Below, in pieces: positions 1 to 5,356 of a stretch of DNA of 5,704 bases. Below the pieces are notes generated by a model that was given only the letters and a program-made list of their open reading frames with translations, had not been told where the DNA came from and ran no database searches. Position numbers and translations under genes: made by a program. This DNA is from Betaproteobacteria bacterium (GTDB lineage Bacteria > Pseudomonadota > Gammaproteobacteria > Burkholderiales > Casimicrobiaceae): NCBI GenBank assembly GCA_003153335.1, contig PLYG01000383.1, positions 1-5,704 on the forward strand, in the 5' to 3' direction. Each line of letters opens with the position of its first letter. Within the stretch, counting starts at the first letter, position 1.

Positions 1-960
1 GCGGTCGGCATGGACGGCATGTCCGGCAACATGCGACTGACTTTCGGTATCACCGAGCTGATCAAGGGCATCAGTTTCCTGGTCGCCGTGATCGGGCTGT
101 TTGGCATCGGCGAACTGCTGCTGACGATGGAAGAAGGTCTGCGCTTTGACGGCATCCACGCCCGCATCAAGATTCGCGACGTCTTTGAGGCGATCCGCTC
201 GCTGCCCAAACACTGGATGACGCTGCTGCGCAGCGCACTGGTCGGGTGCTGGATGGGGATCACGCCGGGCGGGCCGACCGCCGCGTCGTTCATGAGCTAC
301 GGCCTGGCCAAGCGCTTCGCGCGCAAGAAGGAGGGTTTTGGCAAGGGCGAACCGGCCGGTGTCGTCGCGCCCGAAACCGCAGACCATGCCGCCGGCACCT
401 GCGCCATCTTGCCGATGCTCGCCCTCGGCGTTCCCGGCTCGGCCACCGCCGCGGTGATGATGGGCGGGCTGATGATCTGGGGACTGACGCCCGGACCGAT
501 GCTCTTTATCGAACGCCCGGACTTTGTCTGGAGCACGATTGCCAGCATGTACATGGGTAACGTGATGGCCGTGATTCTGGTCCTGGCCACGGTGCCCCTG
601 TTCGCCGCCATCCTGAGAATCCCGTTTTCGATCATCGGCCCGATGATCGTTGTCGTGTGCTTCATCGGCGCCTACCAGATCGGCGGCGCACGCCTCGATC
701 TCTGGTTCGCGCTGGCCTTTGGCATCGTCGGTTACCTGCTCAAAAAACTCGACTACCCGATCGCCCCCATGGTCCTGGCCATGGTGCTCGGCGACAAGAC
801 CGAGGACGCCTTCCGCCAGTCAATGATTTTCTCCAAGGGTTCGCTGGGCATCTTCTGGACCAACTCAACGCTGGTCGCGACGATCATGACACTGGCCATG
901 CTGCTGCTGTTCTGGCCGCTGATCGGCAGACTCATCGGCAGGCTGCGCGCCGCGATTTGA
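1..960 (+). CDS. tctA: Tripartite tricarboxylate transporter permease, TctA family (3' part)
   Basis: This is the large integral-membrane subunit of a TTT-family secondary transporter, which imports carboxylates together with a small membrane subunit (TctB) and a periplasmic binding protein (TctC). The frame is open from the first base, and the first ATG (position 10) falls inside a conserved family block (G-M-D-G-x-S-G, then R-L-T-F-G), so the gene starts upstream of the window. About 319 of the usual roughly 500 residues are visible. Diagnostic motifs are GITPGGPTAASFMSYGL near visible residue 85 and GVPGSATAAVMMGG near residue 145, both typical of the TctA core. At least six hydrophobic segments follow, the last being a C-terminal helix of mostly Leu, Met and Ala that ends in Arg-rich sequence. 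The stop is TGA at 958-960. The dehydrogenase gene begins 17 nt downstream, suggesting co-transcription and a linked carboxylate uptake and catabolic role. The substrate cannot be read from sequence. The family call is very secure. Confidence 0.95.
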   Translation, partial: AVGMDGMSGNMRLTFGITELIKGISFLVAVIGLFGIGELLLTMEEGLRFDGIHARIKIRDVFEAIRSLPKHWMTLLRSALVGCWMGITPGGPTAASFMSYGLAKRFARKKEGFGKGEPAGVVAPETADHAAGTCAILPMLALGVPGSATAAVMMGGLMIWGLTPGPMLFIERPDFVWSTIASMYMGNVMAVILVLATVPLFAAILRIPFSIIGPMIVVVCFIGAYQIGGARLDLWFALAFGIVGYLLKKLDYPIAPMVLAMVLGDKTEDAFRQSMIFSKGSLGIFWTNSTLVATIMTLAMLLLFWPLIGRLIGRLRAAI

Positions 961-977
961 AACACAGAAAGAACAAG

Positions 978-1862
978 ATGCCCGCAAACGAACGTATCGG
1001 ATTTGTCGGCGCCGGCCTGATGGGCCGCGGCATGGCGCTCAATCTGCGCAAAGCCGGTTACCCGGTGCAGCTTTTCATCCACCGCAATCGCCAAGGCCTC
1101 GAAGCGGTATTTGCCCTTGGCGCCAGTGAAACGAGGGATTTGCGCGAACTCGCGCGGCAATCCGACGTCATTATCCTCTGCGTCGACAAGGCGGAAACGG
1201 TGCGCAGCGTCGTCGATGACCTCCTGCCCGAACTTCGCCCCGATCATCTGCTGATCGATGCGACAACCTCCGACCCGGCAGTGACGCGCGAAATCGCCGC
1301 CAACCTTAAGCGCCGCGGCATCAGTTACGCCGATGCGCCGATCACCGGCGGCCCGGTGCAAGCCGAAGCCGGCGCCCTCGGCTCTCTGGTCGGTTGCGAT
1401 GCACCGACCTTCCCGCGCGTGCAAAGCATTGTCACCCGTTATTCAAAGGCGGTGCAGCGAATCGGCGACATCAGCAGCGGACACTACGCCAAGCTGCTCA
1501 ATAATTTTGTCACCCACGGAACCGTCGCGCTGCTCGCCGAAGCCTACGGCCGGGCACGGGAGAATGGCGTTGACTGGCAGGCGCTATATGCGGTCATGGA
1601 GACCGGCGCGGCCCGCTCGGGAACGCTCGAGAAAATGGTCAAGCCGGCGCTGGCCGGAAATTTCGACGGCAGCCAGTTTTTCATCCGCAACGCGCAAAAG
1701 GATCTGGCTTATTATTGCCGCGTCGCAGAAACATCCGAACGCGGCGCCAGCGAACTCGCCGAAACGATACGTGGGGTATTTGATCGCGCCATCGCCGCCG
1801 ATCTCGGCGAGCGCTATGTCAGCGCACTCCTGAGTCCGGAAATTCGCGTACTGCGCAAATAG
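978..1862 (+). CDS. NAD(P)-dependent beta-hydroxyacid dehydrogenase (3-hydroxyisobutyrate dehydrogenase family)
   Basis: This is a 294-residue cytosolic oxidoreductase of the 3-hydroxyisobutyrate dehydrogenase / tartronate semialdehyde reductase family, the usual length for the family. The N-terminal Rossmann motif is GFVGAGLMGRGMALNL (residues 8-23). IDATTSDP (93-100) matches the family's D-x-S/T-T-x-x-P block. The substrate loop is DAPITGGPVQAEAGAL (119-134). The catalytic block around GHYAKLLNN has the expected Lys172 with Asn175/Asn176, and QKDLAY (240-245) matches the conserved cofactor-side KDL. The ATG at 978 is chosen because it gives the Rossmann motif at the normal distance from the N-terminus; the frame is open further upstream, but that part overlaps tctA. 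The ribosome-binding site is weak (purine-rich AGAAAGAACAAG). It lies 17 nt behind tctA and is followed by a terminator. It probably oxidises or reduces a beta-hydroxyacid linked to the imported carboxylate, but the exact substrate (hydroxyisobutyrate, tartronate semialdehyde or other) is not decidable. Confidence 0.93.
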   Translation: MPANERIGFVGAGLMGRGMALNLRKAGYPVQLFIHRNRQGLEAVFALGASETRDLRELARQSDVIILCVDKAETVRSVVDDLLPELRPDHLLIDATTSDPAVTREIAANLKRRGISYADAPITGGPVQAEAGALGSLVGCDAPTFPRVQSIVTRYSKAVQRIGDISSGHYAKLLNNFVTHGTVALLAEAYGRARENGVDWQALYAVMETGAARSGTLEKMVKPALAGNFDGSQFFIRNAQKDLAYYCRVAETSERGASELAETIRGVFDRAIAADLGERYVSALLSPEIRVLRK

Positions 1863-1868
1863 CAGGCG

Positions 1869-1907
1869 AAAAAAGCGCGTCGGCCATTTCTGGCGAACGC
1901 GGTTTTT
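1869..1907 (+). terminator. Rho-independent terminator of the tctA-dehydrogenase transcript
   Basis: Seven bases after the dehydrogenase stop there is a hairpin. CGCGT (1876-1880) pairs with ACGCG (1897-1901), and GCCA (1883-1886) pairs with TGGC (1891-1894). A 2x2 internal mismatch separates the two stems, and the loop is TTTC. A run of five T (1903-1907) follows, and six A (1869-1874) precede the stem, so the element could also act on transcripts coming from the other strand. Position and structure fit an operon end. It was judged by eye, without a folding-energy calculation. Confidence 0.75.
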
Positions 1908-1961
1908 GAACTTGCCGCTGGCCCGGACCGCAGCGAGCGGCCCGAAGCAGCGTCAGCTTTC

Positions 1962-2114
1962 CTAGAATCCCAGCCCGAGCAGGACCGCTGCGCAGATCAG
2001 CGTGCCGATCATCGCGATTCCGTAACAGACCAGCTTGGCGGCAAAGCCGGCGTGAATCCCGATCTCGTGCAGCGAATGGTAGATGCGGTGCGCCGCATGC
2101 CAGAGGAATAGGGC
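1962..2114 (-). pseudogene. frdD: Fumarate reductase membrane anchor subunit D, C-terminal remnant
   Basis: Read on the minus strand and ending at a TAG (1962-1964), this frame gives about 50 residues. They begin ALFLWHAAHRIYHSLHEIG, continue IHAGFAAKLVCYG, and finish with a hydrophobic helix and GLGF. This matches the end of FrdD, the membrane anchor of quinol:fumarate reductase: the E. coli protein has a comparable HRMHHAMHD-x-x-IH segment followed by its last transmembrane helix. A normal FrdD is about 120 residues and starts well before this point. Upstream of about 2115 the same frame stays open but shows no FrdD-like hydrophobic helices, and no frdA, frdB or frdC is nearby. I therefore read it as a truncated relic, probably a deletion or recombination scar next to the hydrogenase gene. 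The 112 bases between the remnant and 2227 are unassigned. The fragment could instead belong to a diverged or fused anchor, but no full-length protein is encoded. Confidence 0.7.
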
Positions 2115-2256
2115 GCGGCGGTCATCTTTTCCAGCGACAGCGGCGCGCGCAGCATGTACTGGGAGAGTTTGATCCGTCCTGCGCCGTCAGAACCGCGAAT
2201 CCACACGTCGTTGTGTACCGAGAACAAGACTCAAAACACGCGAACTTGAATGGAAG

Positions 2257-4341
2257 CTAAGAATGGATTACAGGATTTCCCCGCACAAGTTTTCTCATCA
2301 CCATCCTGGATTGACCACCTTCGTGTAGCGTGTCTATTTCCATGCTGAACCTGCATCGTTCGCCCGCGGGCGTGATGACCCTGAGATCGTCAATATCCGC
2401 GACGGATTCCATCCGATGTCGCGCATATTCCGGGCCATACTTGCGTGGCGGCAAATGAGAATCGATAAACGCCTCGATATTCGCGGCGTCGTAGATGTCA
2501 CCGAACGGTGAAGCGGTTGACCACGACGCATCCGGATGAAACAGGTTGGCAGCGCCACGGCCATCTCGCCTGTCTACACAATCGAGAAACCGCATCAAGA
2601 GCAATCGTTTGGAATTTCGCGCGGCATAGCTTGTGTGTAGCAAGGCGTGAGCGTGCGCGGAATTCGGGTGCTTTAATTCCGTCGCATACAACTTTTGCAC
2701 TTCCTGATTTTCATACGAGCGTCGTCGCGGCGCCTGTTTGTCCACTTCATAGATGGCCTGCATGCGCTTCTCGAGAATAAGCGGGTCCATGGATTTGGGT
2801 TCGCCACCCCCCCCCAGACACCCACCGACACACGCCATGACCTCAATGGCGACGAACTCCTCTCGCCAGGTTTCCGTCTCCAGCATGCCTTGCGCAGCGG
2901 CGATGCCATTGCATATGGCGACCTTGCCTAACCCGGGAACCTCCGCGGTTTTCACTCCCTTGTCCACGCCCCGGAGCTGATGCCATTCCAACGGTAGCGA
3001 GTTCTCCTCGCCGAGGAAATGCGATACGGTGCGCACCATCGCCTCCATGACGCCACCCGATGCCCCGAAGAGTTGTCCAGCGCCTGTGCTTTCACCCAGC
3101 GGATTATCAAATTCGCCGTCTTCTGGCAGCGCGCCAAACGCGATACCACGCGCCCTGATCATTCTAGCCAGTTCGCGCGTGGTGAGCACATGATCTATAT
3201 CACCCGATACACCGGGCCGCTGGGCCTCGTCTTTCTTGGCCGTGCAGGGCATCACACTGACGACATAGGGCTCTGCCTTGCCCTCGGCGAATTCAGGACC
3301 AAGCGCCCGTGCGAAGGCCCCCCGTTTGGTGACAGCGCCATGCATTTGTTGCGGCGATTTTGTCGTACTCAAATGTGGCAGCAGGTCAGGCCGGTTGATC
3401 TCGACCCAGTTTACCCATCCTGGACAGCAGGACGTAAGAAGCGGTAACCTTGATCGGTTCTTGAGGCGCGCCAGAAACTCCGTGCCTTCCTCCATGATGG
3501 TCAAATCGGCCGCAAAATTGGTATCAAACACGTAATCAAAACCCAGTTGTCTCAGGGCATTGATCATTCTGCCCGTGCTCACGGTACCGGGTTTCATTCC
3601 AAATTCTTCGCTAATCGCGATGCGTGTTGCCGGCGCGACCTGTACCGCGGAGACACGTCTGCGTGCATCGAGGGTATGAAGAACCTCGTGCCAGTGCGGT
3701 TTTTCGATCAAGGCGCCGACTGGGCACACCAGCGTGCATTGACCGCAGGAGATGCAGTTGGTGTCAGCCAGCGATTGATCGAAAACGGTGACGGGCAAGC
3801 GACCCGATCCGCGCTCCGCAAATCCGATCACGTATTGGCGTTGTCCCGATTCGCCACACGCCTCTACACACAAGCCGCATTCAATGCATTTCGTTAAATT
3901 ACGCCAGATACTCGGCGACGTGTGGTCCGTGAGGATATGCTCCGGATGTTCGGCGGATCCTCTCGGGACATTCTCCCAACTGCCCTCCAATTGATATTCG
4001 TTAACAAGACTTTGGAACTTGCAAGACCCGTTGACTTCACACCGCATGCAGTCGTTCGGGTGGCGTGCCAGCAGCCACTCCATATTGGCGTTACGAAATT
4101 TCCGCAGTTCCCTGGAGTCGGTTACGACACTATCTCCCGCTTTGGCCTTCGTGACACAGGCCGGTTGCGGGTGACCCTCACCCTCAACATCGACGAGACA
4201 CATGCGGCACACGGCGTGGGACGGCAGACGAGGATAGTGGCAGAGCGTAGAAATATAGACGCCAGCTTCCCCGGCAGCGTCGAGCAATGTCGAGCCATCA
4301 TTTATCTCGACAGACCTCCCATTAACAGTAAGCTTGATCAT
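2257..4341 (-). CDS. hydA: [FeFe] hydrogenase, group A, CpI-like, with extra C-terminal SnoaL/NTF2-like domain
   Basis: It reversibly interconverts H2 with protons and electrons at an H-cluster. Domains in order: a plant-type [2Fe-2S] domain (Cys34, 45, 48, 62); a His-Cys [4Fe-4S] site (His94, Cys98, 101, 107); two [4Fe-4S] motifs (Cys152/155/158/162 and Cys196/199/202/206). The H-domain follows with L1 TSCCPGW (303-309), L2 MPCTAKKDE (364-372) and L3 EVMACVGGC (500-508). Cys305 matches the proton-relay cysteine of CpI. Glu285, Glu288 and Ser325 fall where CpI's proton-path residues would be if the spacing is gap-free. The Fe-hydrogenase small-subunit segment (about 520-572) ends in HALLHTSY, where CpI-type enzymes normally stop. 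Here about 115 more residues follow. The start is the only ATG after an in-frame TAG 12 nt upstream, and no clear Shine-Dalgarno precedes it. There is no signal peptide or Tat motif, so it is cytosolic. No maturase or NuoE/F-like partner is adjacent. GC is lower than in the left flank, suggesting transfer. Confidence 0.96.
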   Translation of the reverse strand: MIKLTVNGRSVEINDGSTLLDAAGEAGVYISTLCHYPRLPSHAVCRMCLVDVEGEGHPQPACVTKAKAGDSVVTDSRELRKFRNANMEWLLARHPNDCMRCEVNGSCKFQSLVNEYQLEGSWENVPRGSAEHPEHILTDHTSPSIWRNLTKCIECGLCVEACGESGQRQYVIGFAERGSGRLPVTVFDQSLADTNCISCGQCTLVCPVGALIEKPHWHEVLHTLDARRRVSAVQVAPATRIAISEEFGMKPGTVSTGRMINALRQLGFDYVFDTNFAADLTIMEEGTEFLARLKNRSRLPLLTSCCPGWVNWVEINRPDLLPHLSTTKSPQQMHGAVTKRGAFARALGPEFAEGKAEPYVVSVMPCTAKKDEAQRPGVSGDIDHVLTTRELARMIRARGIAFGALPEDGEFDNPLGESTGAGQLFGASGGVMEAMVRTVSHFLGEENSLPLEWHQLRGVDKGVKTAEVPGLGKVAICNGIAAAQGMLETETWREEFVAIEVMACVGGCLGGGGEPKSMDPLILEKRMQAIYEVDKQAPRRRSYENQEVQKLYATELKHPNSAHAHALLHTSYAARNSKRLLLMRFLDCVDRRDGRGAANLFHPDASWSTASPFGDIYDAANIEAFIDSHLPPRKYGPEYARHRMESVADIDDLRVITPAGERCRFSMEIDTLHEGGQSRMVMRKLVRGNPVIHS
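2272..2613 (-). other. SnoaL/NTF2-like domain at the C-terminus of the hydrogenase
   Basis: Residues about 577-690 of the hydrogenase lie beyond the normal family end. The segment opens with a helix (RLLLMRFLDCVDRRD), then ANLFHPDASW (598-607), then a short stretch ending in ANIEAFIDSHL (620-630), then an alternating beta-like half containing HRMESVADIDD (642-652) and RMVMRKLV (679-686). The order helix, D-x-R-D, A-x-L-F-H-P-D-A-x-W, a helix like G-x-x-A-I-x-x-F, and then an HR plus strands is the usual look of SnoaL-like proteins of the NTF2-like fold. These act as small-molecule isomerases, cyclases or hydrolases, or as binding and dimerisation modules. I cannot name catalytic residues or a ligand. 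The assignment is by pattern only and rests on no profile score. Confidence 0.65.
2807..2815 (-). repeat. Nine-base G homopolymer inside the hydrogenase L3 motif
   Basis: Nine consecutive C on the plus strand are nine G in the coding strand. They span the last base of Leu509 and the codons for Gly510-Gly512, immediately after the H-cluster ligand Cys508. The glycines are expected in this motif (C-x-x-GGG-x-P), but the run uses GGG, GGG and GGT in a row rather than mixed codons. A slip of one base would end the enzyme before its small-subunit and SnoaL-like segments. Confidence 0.9.
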
Positions 4342-4445
4342 ATCGTGCTGCTAATGAAAAAACCGGTGCCGAGAAAGTGATCTGCGAGCGGACATCCATT
4401 CATATCAGCAGAGATCGTAGGGAGTGAAGCGATAAGAAAATCAAT

Positions 4446-4459
4446 CCCGCGCGCGCGGG
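4446..4459. repeat. Perfect 14-bp GC palindrome upstream of the hydrogenase gene
   Basis: CCCGCGCGCGCGGG is its own reverse complement and lies about 105 bases upstream of the hydrogenase start codon, flanked by AT-rich sequence on both sides (AAGAAAATCAAT before, and GAAAG and TTTATAG after). It could be a protein-binding site, a hairpin in the leader transcript, or a simple alternating CG tract with no role. Nothing else indicates which. Confidence 0.5.
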
Positions 4460-4641
4460 GAAAGCGGCTTTATAGTCATTTTGGGATTGTGCGAGTCGTC
4501 GGACTTCGCATAAGCGTTCTTATGATGAGCAAGATTTCGCGCGCGGTTACCCGCTATCACCCAATAATCTACGCCGGCGGCTGGCGAATGACAACAAGCT
4601 TGGTGAGAAGGGCGGGGCGTCCGCTATCCGGGAGGCTCGAC

Positions 4642-4670
4642 CGGCAGCAACGGGTCGTAACCGCCTGTTC
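4642..4670 (+). repeat. Degenerate intergenic repeat, copy 1
   Basis: CGGCAGCAACGGGTCGTAACC and the following bases match a second copy 139 nt downstream (from 4781) with one 3-base gap and a few substitutions. The shared exact core is GGGTCGTAACCG (4652-4663). The unit resembles the decayed, non-coding dispersed repeats common between genes in proteobacteria, but I cannot name the family. Confidence 0.55.
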
Positions 4671-4780
4671 GTTTTTCTCGGAGGCGGGCGCTCAAAGTGG
4701 CCCTACTGATTACTTTATCGGCGAACCGCCACTGGCTGCTTAGGCCGAGGAGCCGACTTTGGCGTAGTTGCCTTGAATGT

Positions 4781-4806
4781 CGGCAAAGGGTCGTAACCGG
4801 CTATCG
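4781..4806 (+). repeat. Degenerate intergenic repeat, copy 2
   Basis: CGGCAAAGGGTCGTAACCGG repeats the core of the copy at 4642-4670, with GGGTCGTAACCG at 4788-4799 exact. The sequence after it (AAAGTCCGAAGCGGCCATTGAC, around 4833-4854) has the same composition style and may be part of a longer, poorly preserved unit. No target-site duplication or transposase gene is visible. Confidence 0.55.
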
Positions 4807-5032
4807 ACTCGCCTGCATCGAATGGCCGGTGTAAAGTCCGAAGCGGCCATTGACTTACGCCCCGGCGAATCCCCCAGTCGGCCAACTGCCGTTCAATTGT
4901 CAGTGCTTAGGCTAACAGCCCATACCACTCTGCCCTTGCGGAGTGTGTACGGCACGAGCTTCACTGGATGAACCCGATTCCGTACGCTACACTCTTCCAC
5001 TTTATTCACCCGCACAGCACCCATTCTGAATC

Positions 5033-5356
5033 GTGAGAAAAAGACATTGCACCTGTGGCGCCGAAGCCGATGTAGTTCGCGGCACCCGCCGTACCGCAGA
5101 TGGGCGTGACGAAATCGTCTACCGAGTGGCCTGTCCGGTCTGCGGGCAGATCGGTCCCGCGATTCCCGCGGCGGGCAAGGACGAAGCCACCGCCATCGCC
5201 GAAGCCATCGAGGCGTGGAATGAAATGATCCGTTGCAATAAAACTCAAGGTCAGAGAGTAAAAGATGAACTCAGCGCACGCTTGAGGGAAGCCAATCCGA
5301 AAGGGGGGGACAAGTGCGTCGCAGACTTTCAATGTGTTCCATCATTGTGCCGTTGA
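5033..5356 (+). CDS. Small Lar-like zinc-ribbon protein
   Basis: This is a 107-residue protein with a Lar-type zinc-ribbon layout: a first cysteine pair (Cys6, Cys8), a variable hairpin, then VACPVCGQIGP (32-42) and a helix ending EAIEAWNEMI (57-66). The order CxxCG, CxxCG-x-x-GP and A-I-x-A-W-N characterises restriction-alleviation (Lar)-like proteins, often phage-derived, whose founding member modulates type I restriction. The first knuckle is C-x-C instead of C-x-x-C, which may alter metal binding. The start is a GTG directly after an in-frame TGA (5027-5029); no later start keeps the first cysteines, and no good Shine-Dalgarno is visible. The tail after residue 67 is unlike the family and contains the ribosome-binding site of the next gene, which it overlaps by 43 bases. 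The role in the cell is not known and anti-restriction activity is not implied. Confidence 0.6.
   Translation: MRKRHCTCGAEADVVRGTRRTADGRDEIVYRVACPVCGQIGPAIPAAGKDEATAIAEAIEAWNEMIRCNKTQGQRVKDELSARLREANPKGGDKCVADFQCVPSLCR
5303..5309 (+). promoter_or_regulatory. G-rich ribosome-binding site for the exported protein
   Basis: AAGGGGGGGA lies 4-5 bases before the GTG at 5314, inside the end of the upstream Lar-like frame. It decides the start of the exported protein, because the next in-frame ATG (5332) would cut into the signal peptide. Confidence 0.6.

Larger units (their letters stand above)
4342..5032. other. Long intergenic region without a convincing gene
   Basis: This stretch of 691 bases lies between the 5' end of the minus-strand hydrogenase gene and the plus-strand Lar-like gene, so it should hold the promoters of both. 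Small plus-strand open frames at 4489-4743 and 4777-4971 have arginine/serine-rich, low-complexity translations with no recognisable domain and overlap repeat sequence, so I do not call them genes. The visible contents are a GC palindrome near the hydrogenase end, two copies of a degenerate repeat in the middle, and a weak hairpin around CACTC/GAGTG near 4924-4943 without a T-run. No convincing sigma-70, sigma-54 or FNR-type site was found upstream of the hydrogenase gene. Confidence 0.7.

Noticed and set aside
657..977. Upstream in-frame extension of the dehydrogenase to position 657
   Set aside because: It overlaps the TctA coding sequence in another frame and would put about 107 extra residues before a normally N-terminal Rossmann motif.
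2009..2227. 72-residue minus-strand open frame between the frdD remnant and the hydrogenase gene
   Set aside because: Its second half is out of frame over the clear FrdD remnant, and its first half (VHNDVWIRGSDGAGRIK, then LSQYMLR) matches nothing I recognise. It is probably chance or part of the scar.
3019..3447. 142-residue plus-strand open frame inside the hydrogenase gene
   Set aside because: It is antisense to the well-supported H-domain and has no domain signature.
4383..4400. Possible sigma-54 site with GG and GC ten bases apart (minus strand)
   Set aside because: The spacing fits, but the surrounding bases do not match TGGCAC-N5-TTGC.
4428..4446. Possible FNR site TTGATTTTCTTATC upstream of the hydrogenase gene (minus strand)
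   Set aside because: Only the TTGAT half fits; the second half lacks ATCAA.
4661..4687. Inverted repeat CCGCCT/AGGCGG as a terminator
   Set aside because: The stem is only six bp with a 15-base loop and no T-run after it.
4489..4743. 84-residue plus-strand open frame in the intergenic block
   Set aside because: The composition is Arg/Ser-rich with no domain, it has no ribosome site and it overlaps the repeat copy at 4642.
4777..4971. 64-residue plus-strand open frame in the intergenic block
   Set aside because: It lies within the second repeat copy and has no recognisable protein features.
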